A stretch of 64,000 nt of DNA from Onthophagus taurus (Eukaryota; Arthropoda; Insecta; Coleoptera; Scarabaeidae). Position 1 is the first letter of the stretch; the number at the start of each line of letters is the position of its first letter. Under the pieces are notes generated by a model that saw only the letters and a program-made list of their open reading frames with translations, was not told where the DNA came from and searched no databases. Made by a program: the position numbers and the translations under genes. Positions 50,109 to 63,464 of the stretch are shown here, in pieces. The stretch spans positions 4,092,001-4,156,000 of the forward strand of contig NC_091973.1 of assembly GCF_036711975.1 (NCBI RefSeq), in the 5' to 3' direction.

Positions 50109-53090
50109 TTGGCTTGGTGACGTTCATCTATCTGGCGTATCACCATCATGAAGACTACAAAAGTTACACGAACTAACAAGCCTTGTTGTAACTCTGCAGA
50201 AGGATCTGGAAATCCTTAGAGCTGAATGTCCTTCTGCCGCCTCCATAGTCATATGTTGAAAACATAGTTCAAGAGATTTCGGACCGGGAAAAACGTAAGA
50301 GTAATCTAGTAGCATTCAACAAAGCAGTATTAGATGGATAAATGAGATACTTCACTATTTGAAAATCCAGACACCTGATTTTACTGTAAAACGATTGGGT
50401 AAGCGCCCATTGAAAATCTCTTTTTCCTCCTCTGATGTAGTTCACAATGCTCTTAAGAACATTAAGTCAGTATTAAAATCTGATAAGTTCAAAGCTAACA
50501 ACAGACAAAACACCGCTGCAAAATTCTTTCTACAAAATTGACCTAGAATTGTGTCATCTTGCAATGATCGAAGTATCCAACGGGGAAATTAATAGGATCC
50601 AACAGGAAGACTCACACACTTCGTTTATTTTATCAAAATGTGCAAGGACTACGAACAAAAACTCACCAATAATACACAGCTACAAATTCTACCGATTTCG
50701 ATATAAATTTGCTTACCGAAACATGGCTATCTCCGGACATCACCAACTCTGAGTTGCTGCCTACTACATTTAATGTAATTAGAAATTATCGTAATCACCG
50801 TCTTGTGGATAGAAGAGTGGGCGGTGGCGTTCTTATTGCTCCGCTAATTGATGTAATTGTTGGTAAATGTGTCTATTTCTCGATCAGCATATTTATTATT
50901 ACGCTATACATACCTCCTGATGTTCTGCTGGATGATTTGGAACTGTTTCTTGATTCACTTAGTATCAGACGATATTGGTCGTGTTGTCTGGTCTAATATA
51001 TTCATGTGCTCGGATATTAATATTGCTGTGGAAAAATTTTACTATAACATCTATAACGTTATTGAAAAACATGTACCCAAATACTGCTTATCTCCGTCGA
51101 AATTTCCTCTATGGTTTACTGGAAGCACTAAACGTATATTGAATATAAAGGAGCACTACTTTAATAAGTGGAGGAGATCTAAACAACTATCATATTACGA
51201 TGAATATGTTAGGTTGCGTCGTTTATCCAAGGATGCAATAGATTCTGATTATCAGGCTTATCTCGTGAATTGTATATCCCATAAATTTCTGGCGTTATGT
51301 GAATCAGAAACATTTTAATTCTGTTGGCTCTGAGATCTCTGATCCCCTGGAAGTAGTGTAAGCCTTCTCTGTCTTGTTTTCTGGAGCCTTCAATCCTGGA
51401 CTTACAACTATTAATAACTGTAACTTGGATAAACTGTCCTGGATGCTTCTACATTACTCCATTTTCTGTCGAGGAGGTAGAAATCTGTATGAAACGATTA
51501 AAGAAAGCTGGCGACGACGGGCTCCCAACTTTTATTATTAAACATTGTGCACCCTTCCTCAGCAGACTTTTAACCTTTATATATAAATTATGCTTAAAAA
51601 CCAAAACTTTTCCTGCAGTATGGAAAAAAACTCGGATAACGCCGAGTGAAAATTACCGACCTATTAGCATTTTGAACAATTGCTCAAAAGTCTTCGAGAT
51701 ACTGTGTTCGCCCATATATATCTGATCATCAGCGCAGTTAATCAGTGAGCACATGGATAAACGGCAACAAGTTGATATAATTTACACAGATTTTACAAGA
51801 TCATGCAATACTTCTTTCTAAACTCTGCAGTCTTGGATTTACCAATGATTTCGTGAATTTAATTCCACAATATCTGGGTTCCAACCTGGGTCCTGCTTTC
51901 TTACGCCGATGACTTAACGATATCCGCTCGTGTAACATCCCCTGAAGACTGTGTTATCTTACAGCGCAATCTGAACATTATCAGTTCCTGGTTAGTACAG
52001 AATGGAATTGATTTAATATAGCAAAATGCGTTGTCGTATCTTACACAAGGTGTAATAACCCAATAACGTTTAATTATTGTGATTGTGTGGTACAATTCAA
52101 AGACCATGTTAATGCTATAGTAAAGTCAGCCTCTGGTGCATTGAGTTTCATCATCAGAAAATGTAAAAAAATTAACAACGTAGCCGCATTAACAGTACTT
52201 TTCTATGCGTTTGTTCGTACAAAATTAGAATATGGTTCTCTGGTTTGGTATCTTTGTTGTACTTCTTACCAGCTCATGCTCGAGATAACCATGTGTAACA
52301 CAGCAAAATTTGCTGTGCTAGCACACTGATACTAGCGCACCTAAGTGAGTTAGCGCCATGTATCAACTCACTTGCGCCATAACACAAATTGCTGGATGCA
52401 TCACATCTATCTATCGCCGGTCAACTGCGCCGGTACCGCTTGCTGTCTCGTTCCAAGTTCTAGCAAATGAAGGTTTTATACGTGATTAAGGCATTTAATT
52501 TTCACTTACATACATATTTGTAAATCGTCAAGCCACACTGGCGCGCTATACTACACCAACGGTAGCGCAATTGAGTTGACTCATTTTAAAATTGGGTATC
52601 AGCGCACGTAACACACTGTACTGAGTTAACTCAATTGCGCCGCACAGCGCAGTGTTACACATCTCTAGATCGAGAGAGTGCAGAAGAAGTTCTTAAATAC
52701 TTACAGTGTTGACTACGTTATTGGAAGAATTTAACTTTTCATCTTTGAGCAATCGTAGAGAAGATGCTAGTAGAAAATTTTGTGCACTTCTTGCTCGAAT
52801 TGGATTCATTATACTCAAACCTGGTATCAGAAGTAGCAACACATACCAAGTGCCGATTGCTAGGACCAAGGTTCTGATGCGGTCGCCTCTGACACATATG
52901 GCACGGAACGCAAATAATGAAGTTACCACTTAAAGTATTGTGAGCAGCAAACTATGTACTAGGATTCACAATGATTTGCTATTCTTGAACAAACCTTTAC
53001 ACCCAAGCACGAAAAATAACCTCCCAAGTATCATCATCATCAAGACCACAAGAAGGTCCTTCAAAACTTCTTCTTGGCTTTTGTAAGTAA
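50109..53090 (+). mobile_element. Second degenerate LINE, split by a MITE
   Basis: From left to right there are pieces of ORF1 ('VQEISDREKRKSNLVAFN', 'RLGKRPLKISFSSSDVVHNA'), of the endonuclease ('LLTETWLSPDITNSELLPT'), of the linker ('PLWFTGSTKRILNIKEHYFN'), and of the RT ('KRLKKAGDDGLPTFIIKH', 'NYRPISILNNCSKVFE', 'YADDLTISARVTSPED'). The C-terminal part ('SGALSFIIRKCKKINNVAAL') continues beyond the inserted MITE as 'ERVQKKFLN' and 'FNFSSLSNRREDASRKF'. Many stops and deletions break it, including much of the central RT. It is more decayed than the LINE next to it, so it is probably older. Confidence 0.85.
52286..52669. mobile_element. MITE inserted in the second LINE
   Basis: About 384 bp, with 'atgtgtaacac' near the left end and its complement 'gtgttacacat' near the right end, plus several inner copies of 'gcgc' and 'tgagtt[a/g]actca' motifs. 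The LINE codons run 'YQLMLE' to the left and 'ERVQKKF' to the right, and the short sequence 'tcgaga' is present on both sides, as for a target duplication. No coding capacity. The superfamily is not assigned. Confidence 0.75.
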
Positions 53091-53938
53091 ACCAAGTCGT
53101 CGAGGTTTCTTCAGTTCAAAGTTTCTTTTTTGGTGCCAACTTGATAATCTTCATTGATAATCATATTTCTTTCTGAGTGGACCTGTTTTATATGAAATAA
53201 TTATAATGGGAATTTATTGAAATTAGAAAGGATCATGGATGTTGAATTCACCGTAAATGTTCTACCGGGATCACGAAGGTTAATAATCCTGTTTTAATTG
53301 ATGTAAAGATATAACCGTTCTGGGAATTAAACTCTAGTTGTCAGTGGGTGATGGTAAAAGTAATAAATCTAGGTTGTTGTATCAAAGAGATGAATGTAAA
53401 AAGATTCTATCGAAAAAGGAAGTTCTTTAGTTTTTTCATAAGGAAAATTTCTTAGTTCCGCATTTAAAGTCTTCGTCCAGCGGCACGGAAGTTGGTAGAA
53501 CAAGAGCAGCAATTAGCCACAATCGTGGAACATCGCGCGGAACGCGAGTGTCAGCTGTTTTGCGAATTCCAAGTACACCGTACTGTTAATCGCAAGAACA
53601 ACAACAATCTGCCACGGATAGAAAAGCGGAAACAGGCGCGCCTCCCGAGAGAAATTCTGACCGTGCGCTGAGAGCTAAGTGCTCATGCGCACCATGTTCA
53701 GTCGAGGCTGCCCAAGAGTTGTTTTCTCATTCATTCATAAAGACCCTCGTCCTTCTCATTCAGCGGTCGGCTGAGTTGACTCGCGGACGTACCTGTTGGA
53801 ACCAGATTCCATCGTGACCACAACGCCGGTTTTCAGTTAGAATGCCAAAAGAACCAGAATTCCAGCGCGTTTCTCGCTGACAGTGACGGTGCCGTGTTGA
53901 GTTTTGCAAAACAGACGGTGGCACATAGTTTAACTACA
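53091..53938. other. Flank and likely promoter/5' UTR of the GPI-protein gene
   Basis: The stretch 53460-53930 is GC-richer than its surroundings and leads into ATG 53939, so it is probably promoter and 5' UTR. One frame stays open from about 53470 to 53670 without a start codon; I see no family similarity. Confidence 0.4.
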
Positions 53939-56900
53939 ATGGAACTTGCTGGTTTCTATGGAATCGCCACCGTATTTATTTTCTTCTTGCAAGGTCAGTA
54001 CATGTTTCAACCTGCAAACTTCTTATCAATTATTAACTACCAAAAGCTTCTTTATGTAATTAATAATTCACACCTTAATTAAAATCTCACGTTATATTCA
54101 TTACAAAAAAAATGATTGCATAAAATCAGTATGATGAAGAAACGAATGAAATCGTCATAAAAATTTGTACACGTATTTTAAATTCTGTGAAAGAGTTTTA
54201 TATTCTCAGTTATATCACGTTTGTTTAAGAAGTGTCATCAAAAATTATTATATTCTTCAATTAGCTAATCTTTTGTTGGCAGAAGATATCTTTGGGTTCA
54301 AAGAATAATCGTCATCGATTTGTGGTAAACAACATCTTCCAAGAAATACATCTTCGACGTGGATCCATCAAATGACTCATTTGATGATATTCACTCGAAC
54401 TAATGGTTAAATTTTAATTTAAAGAATTCCTTTCTATAATTCACGCTCGCCGCTTCCGGACAATGAAGTACGTTTACCTGGGCGACCGTTAAACGAAAAA
54501 ACGATGATTTAGATCTATGAAAAGAGGTCGGTAATTACTACAAATTGTTTCCACGAACAGTTTCGTACAAATAAGAAAAAGAAATCTAGTTTATGTTAGT
54601 TTACGTTAGCGGCATTGTTGTCACCTAGATAAAATTTAAATTTTAAATGAATTCAGCGAAAAATATAGCTCCGGCATATTTTAAGGTAGGTGTGTAACTC
54701 TTAGTCTACAATGTATCCCTTGGAATGTGACCTTAATATTCGTTATTTAGGGGCACTAAAAGTATACGAGACGAAGCATCTTCTTTTTTTACTTTATATA
54801 AATAGGATGGTGAAGCCGACGTCGGGTAAAAGAAAATAAATTAACCACACCTTCCCGGGCAAACTGGTATTGAGCAGGACATCTGCGTATCGTATATTTA
54901 GACGCAGAGATGCGCAAGCAATTGGCAGATCGTTTCTTCTAAAGAAACACAGAAAGAAGACACCGGTGGAAATGACCACTTCCAGTTTTCTTAATGAGCT
55001 CATCTCCAACAGGAAGCGCGGGTTGCATCATTAAAATTCTTTCCTGTCGTTGAATTTTTATCTAATTCTAATTAGATCACAAATTATCGTCATAAATTTT
55101 CAATTATATATACATATTTATAATACGATTTTGATAATTATGTTAATTTCTTCCGCGTAACCAAGCGAGCAAAACAATAATTAACACACCTGGGGGGTTT
55201 TTGGGAAACCCCATATTAAACAATTTTAACACATTTACGCTCTAAAAGCACTGTCATATTGTCATAGTGGCGTTCACATTAATATGATTTAAATTAATCA
55301 CATTGCGGATAAATATAGTATGTTGAATGTACAAAGATTCGCCGTTATAAAGTCGACGGTGCTATAATTAGAAAATGAGCGTGAAAAAAATCGAGATAAT
55401 TGACCAATTTGAATAGAGCAACAGTTAGCGCGCGAGCTAATTGCGTAGTTTTCCGACGTGCCGCCTTCACCTTCGATTCCACGCGCTGCTGGAGGCGGCA
55501 TCACCCTTAATTTCCGCACCATACCTTGACGGATTCTTGATCGGATGTTTGCTTTTCTTAATTTAACTTCTACCTGTCTCATAAATTTTGCAACAATAAT
55601 CTTAACAATACGATATTTTCTTATTAAAAATATAGGAATATTAAAAAATGCGTATTAGAAATGCGAGTAATTATTTCAAGCAGCTTATAATACATAGTTG
55701 CGGAAAAAGCAGCGATGCGTTGTCTCTAATCGTATTATTCCATGCTTTAATTTTGCTTTACTTTGTAGTCTCGCAGATGCGTCTCTCGACTGTTGCGTAT
55801 GGGCTTCTTTTTTTCTTGTTGTCCTCAACAATGGGTAACATGATATCGCGTGTGTAATCGTATACCGGGTGTCGAATCTCGAGGAAGGAACAGGATTTTG
55901 TTCCGTAACAACGAGAAACCCTCACTTTACCGTCTTAAAAAGAATTTAGAAATTAAAAAATTAATAATTTTCAAAAATTGTGCCAAGGAAAGTTGTTCCA
56001 AAAATTGATAATTTTAAAAAATGGTGCCTATAAAGGTTGTTCCTTGTTTAATTCTAAACAAGTTTTATTTGAAAAATATTTGAATACAAACAATAATTAG
56101 GAAAATAATCTTAAATTTTGTTTTTATACTGTTCACAGGGAAATGCAAAAATTGATAATTTTAAAAAATGGTGCCTACAAAGGTTGTTCCTTGTGTAATT
56201 CTAAACAAGTTTTATTTGAAAAATATTTTTATACAAACAATAATTAGGAAAATAATCTTGAATTAAGTTTCTATACTGTTCACAGGGAAATGCAAAAATT
56301 GATAATTTTAAAAAATGGTGCCTACAAACGTTGTTCCTTGTTTAATTCTAAACAAGTTTTATTTGAAAAATATTTTGATACAAACAATAATTAGGAAAAT
56401 AATCTTGAATTAAGTTTCTATACTGTTAACAGGGAAATTAAAAAATTGATAATTTTAAAAAATGGTGCCTACAAAGGTTGTTCCTTGTTTAATTCTAAAC
56501 AAGTTTTATTTGAAAAATATTTTTATACAAACAATAACTAGGAAAATAATCTTGAATTAAGTTTCTATACTGTTCACAGGGAAATGCAAAAATTGATAAT
56601 TTTAAAAAATGGTGCCTACAAAGGTTGTTCCTTGTTTAATTCTAAACAAGTTTTATTTGAAAAATATTTTGATACAAACAATAATTAGGAAAATAATCTT
56701 GAATTAAGTTTCTATACTGTTCACAGGGAAATGCAAAAATTGATAATTTTAAAAAATGGTGCCTACAAAGGTTGTTCCTTGTGTAATTCTAAACAAGTTT
56801 TATTTGAAAAATATTTTGATACAAACAAAAATTAGGAAAATAATCTTAAATTTCATTTTTATACTGTTCGCAGGGAAATGCAAAAATTGATAATTTTAAA

Positions 56901-59900
56901 AAATGGTGCCTACAAAGGTTGTTTCTTGTTTAATTCTAAACAAGTTTTATTTGAAAAATATTTTAGTACAAACAATAATTAGGAAAATAATCTTAAATTT
57001 CATTTTTATACTATTCACAGGGAAATGCAAAAATTGATAATTTTAAAAAATGGTGCCTACAAAGGTTGTTCGTTGTTTAATTCTTAACAAGTTTTATTTG
57101 AAAAATATTTTGATACAAACAATAATTAGGAAAATAATCTTAAATTTTGTTTTTATACTGTTCACAGGGAAATGCAAAAATTGATAATTTTAAAAAATGG
57201 TGCCTACAAAGGTTGTTCCTTGTTTAATTCTAAACAAGTTTTATTTGAAAAATATTTTGATAGAAACAATAATTAGGAAAATAATCTTGAATTAAGTTTC
57301 TATACTGTTCACAGGAAATTAAAAAATTGATAATTTTTAAAAATGGTGCCTACAAAGGTTGTTCCTTGTTTAATTCTAAACAAGTTTTATTTGAAAAATA
57401 TTTTGATACAAACAATAATTAGGAAAATAATCTTGAATTAAGTTTCTATACTGTTAACAGGGAAATTAAAAAATTGATAATTTTTAAAAATGGTGCCTAC
57501 AAAGGTTGTTCCTTGTTTAATTCTAAACAAGTTTTATTTGAAAAATATTTTGATACAAACAATAATTAGGAAAATAATCTTGAATTAAGTTTCTATACTG
57601 TTCACAGGGAAATTAAAAAATTGATAATTTTAAAAAATGGTGCCTACAAAGGTTGTTCCTTGTTTAATTCTAAACAAGTTTTATTTGAAAAATATTTTGA
57701 TACAAACAATAATTAGGAAAATAATCTTGAATTAAGTTTCTATACTGTTAACAGGGAAATTAGAAAATTGATAATTTTAAAAAATGGTGCCTACAAAGGT
57801 TGTTCCTTGTTTAATTCTAAACAAGTTTTATTTGAAAAATTTTTTGATAGAAACAATAATTAGGAAAATAATCTTAAATTTCATTTTTATACTGTTCGCA
57901 GGGATATGCAAAAATTGATAATTTTAAAAAATGGTGCCTACAAAGGTTGTTCCTTGTTTAATTCTAAACAAGTTTTATTTGAAAAATATTTTGATACAAA
58001 CAATAATTAGGAAAATAATCTTGAATTAAGTTTCTATACTGTTCACAGGGAAATTAAAAAATTGATAATTTTTAAAAATGGTGCCTACAAAGGTTGTTCC
58101 TTGTTTAATTCTAAACAAGTTTTATTTGAAAAATATTTTAATAGAAACAATAATTAGGAAAATAATCTTAAATTTCATTTTTATACAGTTCGCAGGGAAA
58201 TGCAAAAATTGATAATTTTAAAAAATGGTGCCTACAAAGGTTGTTCCTTGTTTAATTCTAAACAAGTTTTATTTGAAAAATATTTTAATACAAACAATAA
58301 TTAGGAAAATAATCTTGAATTAAGTTTCTATACTGTTCACAGGGAAATGCAAAAATTGATAATTTTAAAAAATGGTGCCTACAAAGGTTGTTCCTTGTTT
58401 AATTCTAAACAAGTTTTATTTGAAAAATATTTTAATACCAACAATAATTAAGAAAATAATCTTAAATTTCATTTTTATACTGTTCGCAGGGAAATGCAAA
58501 AATTGATAATTTTAAAAAATGGTGCCTACAAAGGTTGTTCCTTGTTTAATTCTTAACACGTTTTATTTATAAAATATTTTGATACAAACAATAATTAGCA
58601 AAATGAATAACAAGTAAAACTATATATATTTGTAATAAATATATCAAACATAGCTTTTATGTGTTTCTTAGATGTGATTTATTGTTATAAAGAAAAAAAA
58701 AAGTTTGCGGACGAGTCTTTCGTAGGCGTCTTTATTGTTGTATCATCTCGGTAGGATAGGGATAGGCGTCTTGGAATGCCTTGAAGCAAAAGGAATTTTC
58801 ATCCCACACGTTCCGATTCTATAAACAGGCGATCGAAAATCGAAAATCCATCCGCGGAATGCGAACAATTACCGATCTGGAGATCGTAAGAACGCTAGTA
58901 TTTGCGTAGCGACAACTCGCTTGCCACCTGTAGAGGCACCTGGAAACCTCAATACTATACTATATTCCTTTCTTTTGCTGCGACCATTGTATCACGACTA
59001 CCGGAATACTGAAGCAGGTAGAACCGGAGTGAAACTTAAGAGAAAGAGAGAGAATGAGGGAACTAATCACCTCGCATTCCTCTTGATCGTCAAAATGCGA
59101 CGAAGATTGAAAAAAATTGTTCAAAAATGTACGTAAAGAAACGATGCGGTATGAATCTCGAGAGTTAAGAAAAAAACTCTAGTTTGCGCATTATGCAAAG
59201 TAGCCGTTTCCTTTTTAACTATTTAATGGCCGCTGTTCGGTCCTCTTCTTCTTATTTTCGGTTCTTTCCAGTACGGCTTGAGAGCAATTTAGTCTCTCTC
59301 GCCAGACGGCCGGTATACATAAGAAAATCCCGGCGAGGGTCTTGGTTTTGTTTTACGACAGGTGCATTCGACTGCAATACGCTTTTTTTATATTTAATTA
59401 TACATTCCATCTCAACCGCGGTGGATCTTGTATCCACGGATGCTGTTTGGATCAACCTCAAAATCATCCTCGATAAAAAACTAATTTTTTTTTAACTTCA
59501 TGGAATCCAATTTCATTCTGAAAATAATTTTAAGTAAGTTATGCTTAACAAAGTGATAAAAATAAATACATATTCAACATTTACCTTTAAAGGTTATTAT
59601 TTCTTGTACTTCACTTTCTAATATGAACCATGGCAGTACCTACATATAGTGTGGGAAAATGCTGGTAATAAATATATATTGCGCATCGGTGAGTATATTA
59701 ATAATAACGAAGTTTCACTTATTGGTTCAGAAAGGTTATGATGTACTTTTGAAGTCAAGGTCATCTTGTACAATTAAGAGCAGTAGTTCGATGCACACAC
59801 GTGTGCAACGCGTGCTATAATGGCAGGCCGGCAATTTGGGGATAAACGGCCCGCCGTGAGGCACAAATAACTTAAACGGCACGATCTCCTAAATTATGAT

Positions 59901-62595
59901 AATTTACGCTGTTTCGGTAGACTGCGGTGCCGTGGCGTGTTGGCTGATAATTTTCAATTTGCGTAGACTTCTGCTTCTTCGAAATTTTATTTTATGCCGA
60001 AGAAAAAGAAAAAAATTTCGAGTTTTACTTATCAAAAATTCAAGTGCCAGGTAAACCGTACGCGACATTGTAAATATTTGACAGTCGTTCTCAACCGGAT
60101 GTAGCCCATTGTATTCCTCGTTTAAAAGAGATTGTAATCCTCTTATTCTGTGCCCTCTTTGGAAATTCCACAGTTATCTATGTACGTTGAAACCCACACC
60201 TAAACTAAAATATGTTTATTTTATTTGTTTCAGGAATTTGTATAGAAGCGGTATGCTTTTTTCCTCCAGAATACGTAGGAGAATTCGTAATGCAAAAAAG
60301 TGTGAATACAGGAAACGCAGTAGAATATAGTACAATAAATATATCGTTTACCGGAACGCCATTATGGGGTTCTTGTACCCGACGATACGATAATAATTTC
60401 ATCTTCACAACCAGGTGCGTAAAAAACTTTGAAATTTTTTTAAACGTTACGGTTTTAACATTCATAATCTGCGTATACAATCGCTCTACGTCTAAACAGA
60501 CCGAGTCGTTGGTAAACGCGAACAACAGCAAGCAACGGTTCTTTGTACGCGGATGAACCTTCCCGTTCATTTTTTTTAAATAATAATTATAAAATTTTTC
60601 AGCACCGACGATTATTTATGCAACAACTGTCTTAATCTCAGTCTCAAATCCAGAAATGTTCTTCAAGTGCGCGCATCGAATTTATCGAAATGTTACGTTA
60701 AAGAGGAAGACGCCATTGAGTCGTGTCCAAAAGATGATGCCACTAAATCAGATGGAGTCGTAGAAATTATTTTATTTAGTAAGTTTAAGGTGTTAAAGTT
60801 TATTTAGTATGAAAATAAAAATTTTTAGAAACTCAAAATCAATATGGACCAACTCAAAAAGAATTTTGTCCGATCGATGATAAGTATTCGGTGAAGTATC
60901 ATTTTCCCAACATTAATTCTACTAACAGATGCATGACGGACAACGCAATCGTCAATATGTGTCCATCGGCGTCTGAAATGAGTCTTAGCTTCGATAACTG
61001 CCCGGAAGGATACGGTAGTTTGTTTTAATCATCGTCGCGTCCGCTTTTTATTGCATTACTATTTGGTTTGTAGGTTTTAAACTAAGCTGCATCGGTCAGT
61101 GGATTGGACAAAATGGGCAACACTATCTTGCTTTAGAAGATAGCCGACAACAACCAACTTACAGATGTGCAGTACGTATTAAATTTATTATTATATATAT
61201 ATTATTATATTATATTTATTATTGTTAGTTATTTGAAAAAAATGAAAAGACTGGAATAGTAAAGTTAGCATTAAGTAGAGATAGTACGTGCGATGGTGGT
61301 TTAGAAACTGCATCGAGAGGTCACGAGACGATGGAGCTGACGCCATCGCCGCAGGAGGACTCGCCATGGGTAGCGGAAACGGAGAATGAAGTGTGCAGGT
61401 AAAGATAATAAAGCCGGACGCCTAAAAACTGATCTGGTTTCATTTCCTGGCGTTGACAGGTTTCCCGAGTGGCTGCAAGGCCAATGGGAGCATGTCACTG
61501 TAGACCGGAACACCTTCGTCTATAGGGATCAAGCCAACTTTGTCAAATATGATTTACGATGTCTTGCAGCGGAAGCGAACAATAGATATTTTGTTCATAT
61601 TCGGGCCCAATGGTAAAAAAATTTGTTTTAAAAAAATTTGTAATTATTTAATTTTGATTTTAGTGGAAACGAAAAAAGTTATAGTTGTTTGTGGGTGCAA
61701 CAACGTGATGATAACGTATTCGAATTTTTATTCGGTTTGAAGGCAAGTATACGTAGGGATGAAGTTTTATGCGATGAGAGCAATTTTGGACAGGACGGAT
61801 GGATAACTCAAGGACGTAAGTTAAATTAAAACGTTATGTAACCTGCTTCGAGTCGTGAGAATTCATCGAGTTTTTAGTTTTTATCATTCATGCGCATTGT
61901 TCCTCGTGCGAAAATCTCCGTTAACCTCGATTACCTCTCTCTAGGAAAGCAGCCCATCAACACTTTACGGTGTCCCATATCTGGAATTTTCAACGGGGTC
62001 ATTCCGGAAAGCGGATCGTTTTGCGGGTCGCTTTCTTCGGATTGCAAAACGCCGGATTTGATGTATTATAAAGTTTACGATTGCAAAACGTCGCAAATGT
62101 ACGAAGAAAGAGAATATCGTTGTCTCGGACATTGGAGGGAAAACGATCAATTATATACTTACACAAAACGACATGATAGTGTCGCGGTTGGGACGTTTGA
62201 ATGTTTTGTGGGTTCTATAGTCACTGATGATGAAGATTATATCATTATAAGAGAAGCCGGCGTTCATTGTGAAAGAAAAATGGAGGGGGTTCTTGGAATG
62301 AAGCTCACGAAACAAAAACAATTAACGAAAACTTGTGTGGAACCTGAATTCGAGACTACAATCTTTGATGACGCAACATTAAGACCTGTACATCCAAAAA
62401 TCAAACATTCAACAATGAGGCCTTCAACAAAACCAAACAGTAATCCAATCAATCATTAAAATATTTTTATGAATTAATTTTTAATTAATTTCAGCGGATA
62501 AACCGACTCATATTTCACCATCAGGCTCCTCATCAGGATCGAAAACAAACGTATTATTAAGTTTAGCCCTTTCAATTGTGATTATAATTTATTGA
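53939..62595 (+). CDS. Secreted, likely GPI-anchored Cys-rich protein of unknown function
   Basis: Exons 53939-53993, 60234-60414, 60603-60778, 60829-61014, 61074-61171, 61229-61398, 61460-61612, 61664-61815, 61945-62439 and 62495-62595 join in frame to 588 residues. Exon 1 is a signal peptide ('GFYGIATVFIFFLQG'). The ectodomain has many Cys in repeated modules, for example 'CFFPPEYVGEFVMQ', 'CPEGYGFKLSCIGQW', 'FPEWLQGQWEHVTVD' with 'FVYRDQANFVKYDLRC', and 'TLRCPISGIFNGVIP'. The end is a Thr/Ser/Pro stalk, a small-residue stretch ('SPSGSSSGSKTN') and a hydrophobic tail of about 13 residues with no charged residue after it, as in GPI-anchored proteins. It resembles uncharacterised insect surface proteins annotated with DUF704x domains; I recall this but cannot verify it. 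The function is unknown. Intron 1 (6.2 kb) holds a satellite array. Confidence 0.85.
53994..55970. other. Intron 1 before the satellite
   Basis: AT-rich intron. Short frames at 54794-55009 and 55298-55582 on the complement and 55648-55857 on the + strand have no family similarity and no splice context. Confidence 0.45.
55971..58605. repeat. 147-bp satellite array, about 18 copies
   Basis: The anchor 'ggtgcct' recurs at 56023, 56170, 56317, 56464, 56611, 56758, 56905, 57052, 57199, 57345, 57492, 57639, 57786, 57933, 58080, 58227, 58374 and 58521, a spacing of 147 bp with one 146. The first and last units are more diverged, as is usual for array edges. Each unit has the dyad 'cttgttta' - attc - 'taaacaag'. 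Unit subtypes differ in the segment before the anchor ('gaattaagtttctatactgt' against 'aaatttcatttttatactgt') and alternate irregularly. The array lies in intron 1 of the GPI-protein gene. Confidence 0.96.
58606..60233. other. Intron 1 after the satellite
   Basis: No exon recognised before the acceptor at 60231-60233. Short frames (58921-59136, 59184-59495, 60109-60330) are unsupported. Confidence 0.45.
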
Positions 62596-63464
62596 TCCCG
62601 TTTCGAAATTTTAAATTCCTATTTATATTTGCATCTTGCCATTTTATTTATGAACGTCCAAATTCATGTGTGATCTCATCATATCAAGCAGACAGCAAAA
62701 ATGATCCATCAGTACTTAACTTGCTCGCTGATATGGTTCCTACACTTCCCCAATTCTAAGAAGGTTTGACGATTTGTACATAATCAAACGAAACGAACAT
62801 TCAAAATGAATTCGTTTACCTTGAACCGTCTTAGAAACCGACTTTTTATACCTTTTTATTACTATTATTAGATTACTTTAGACTGTTTCTTATATTATTT
62901 ATTTGTTACTTGTATTAAATAAATTATACCTTACGAAAATCTTTTGTTTTATTTATTTTTGGTGTTGTTTGGGTTCAAAATTATGTTAGTTAAACTTGGT
63001 AATAAAATAGACAGAAATTAATGATAATTGGTTTATTAAAAACAATATTAAAATTGACTATTGTATATTTGAATTATTTTAGATGATTTTACGCGCTTTT
63101 TTATATGTATACCTATAAAAAATGAAATATATATATTTTTGTATAATTAAAACAATTTCTATAATATATTTATAAACGTGTATATTGATTATAATTTAAG
63201 TATATAATAATAAATTTATTTAAAATAAAAAAATGTATTTCGAAAACAAAAAATAATAATAAATTGTTTACAAAATAAAAATTACATATATAAAAAAGAG
63301 GAATTTGGATGTGAAAAGAATATTTACAGCAAAAATTTATTTCAAAGCTCATCACAGTAAACCAAGAACTAAATATTATTACATATTTAATATGAATCAG
63401 TGCATTTTTTATATATCTGAACATGCGACTTTTTAACATTGATATATAACAAGTGTAGGTCGGA
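62596..63464. other. Convergent 3' UTRs
   Basis: The 3' UTR of the GPI-protein gene is on the + strand, with AATAAA at 62918-62923. The facing gene's 3' UTR is on the complement. The stretch 63000-63450 is very AT-rich with no coding signal. Confidence 0.55.
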
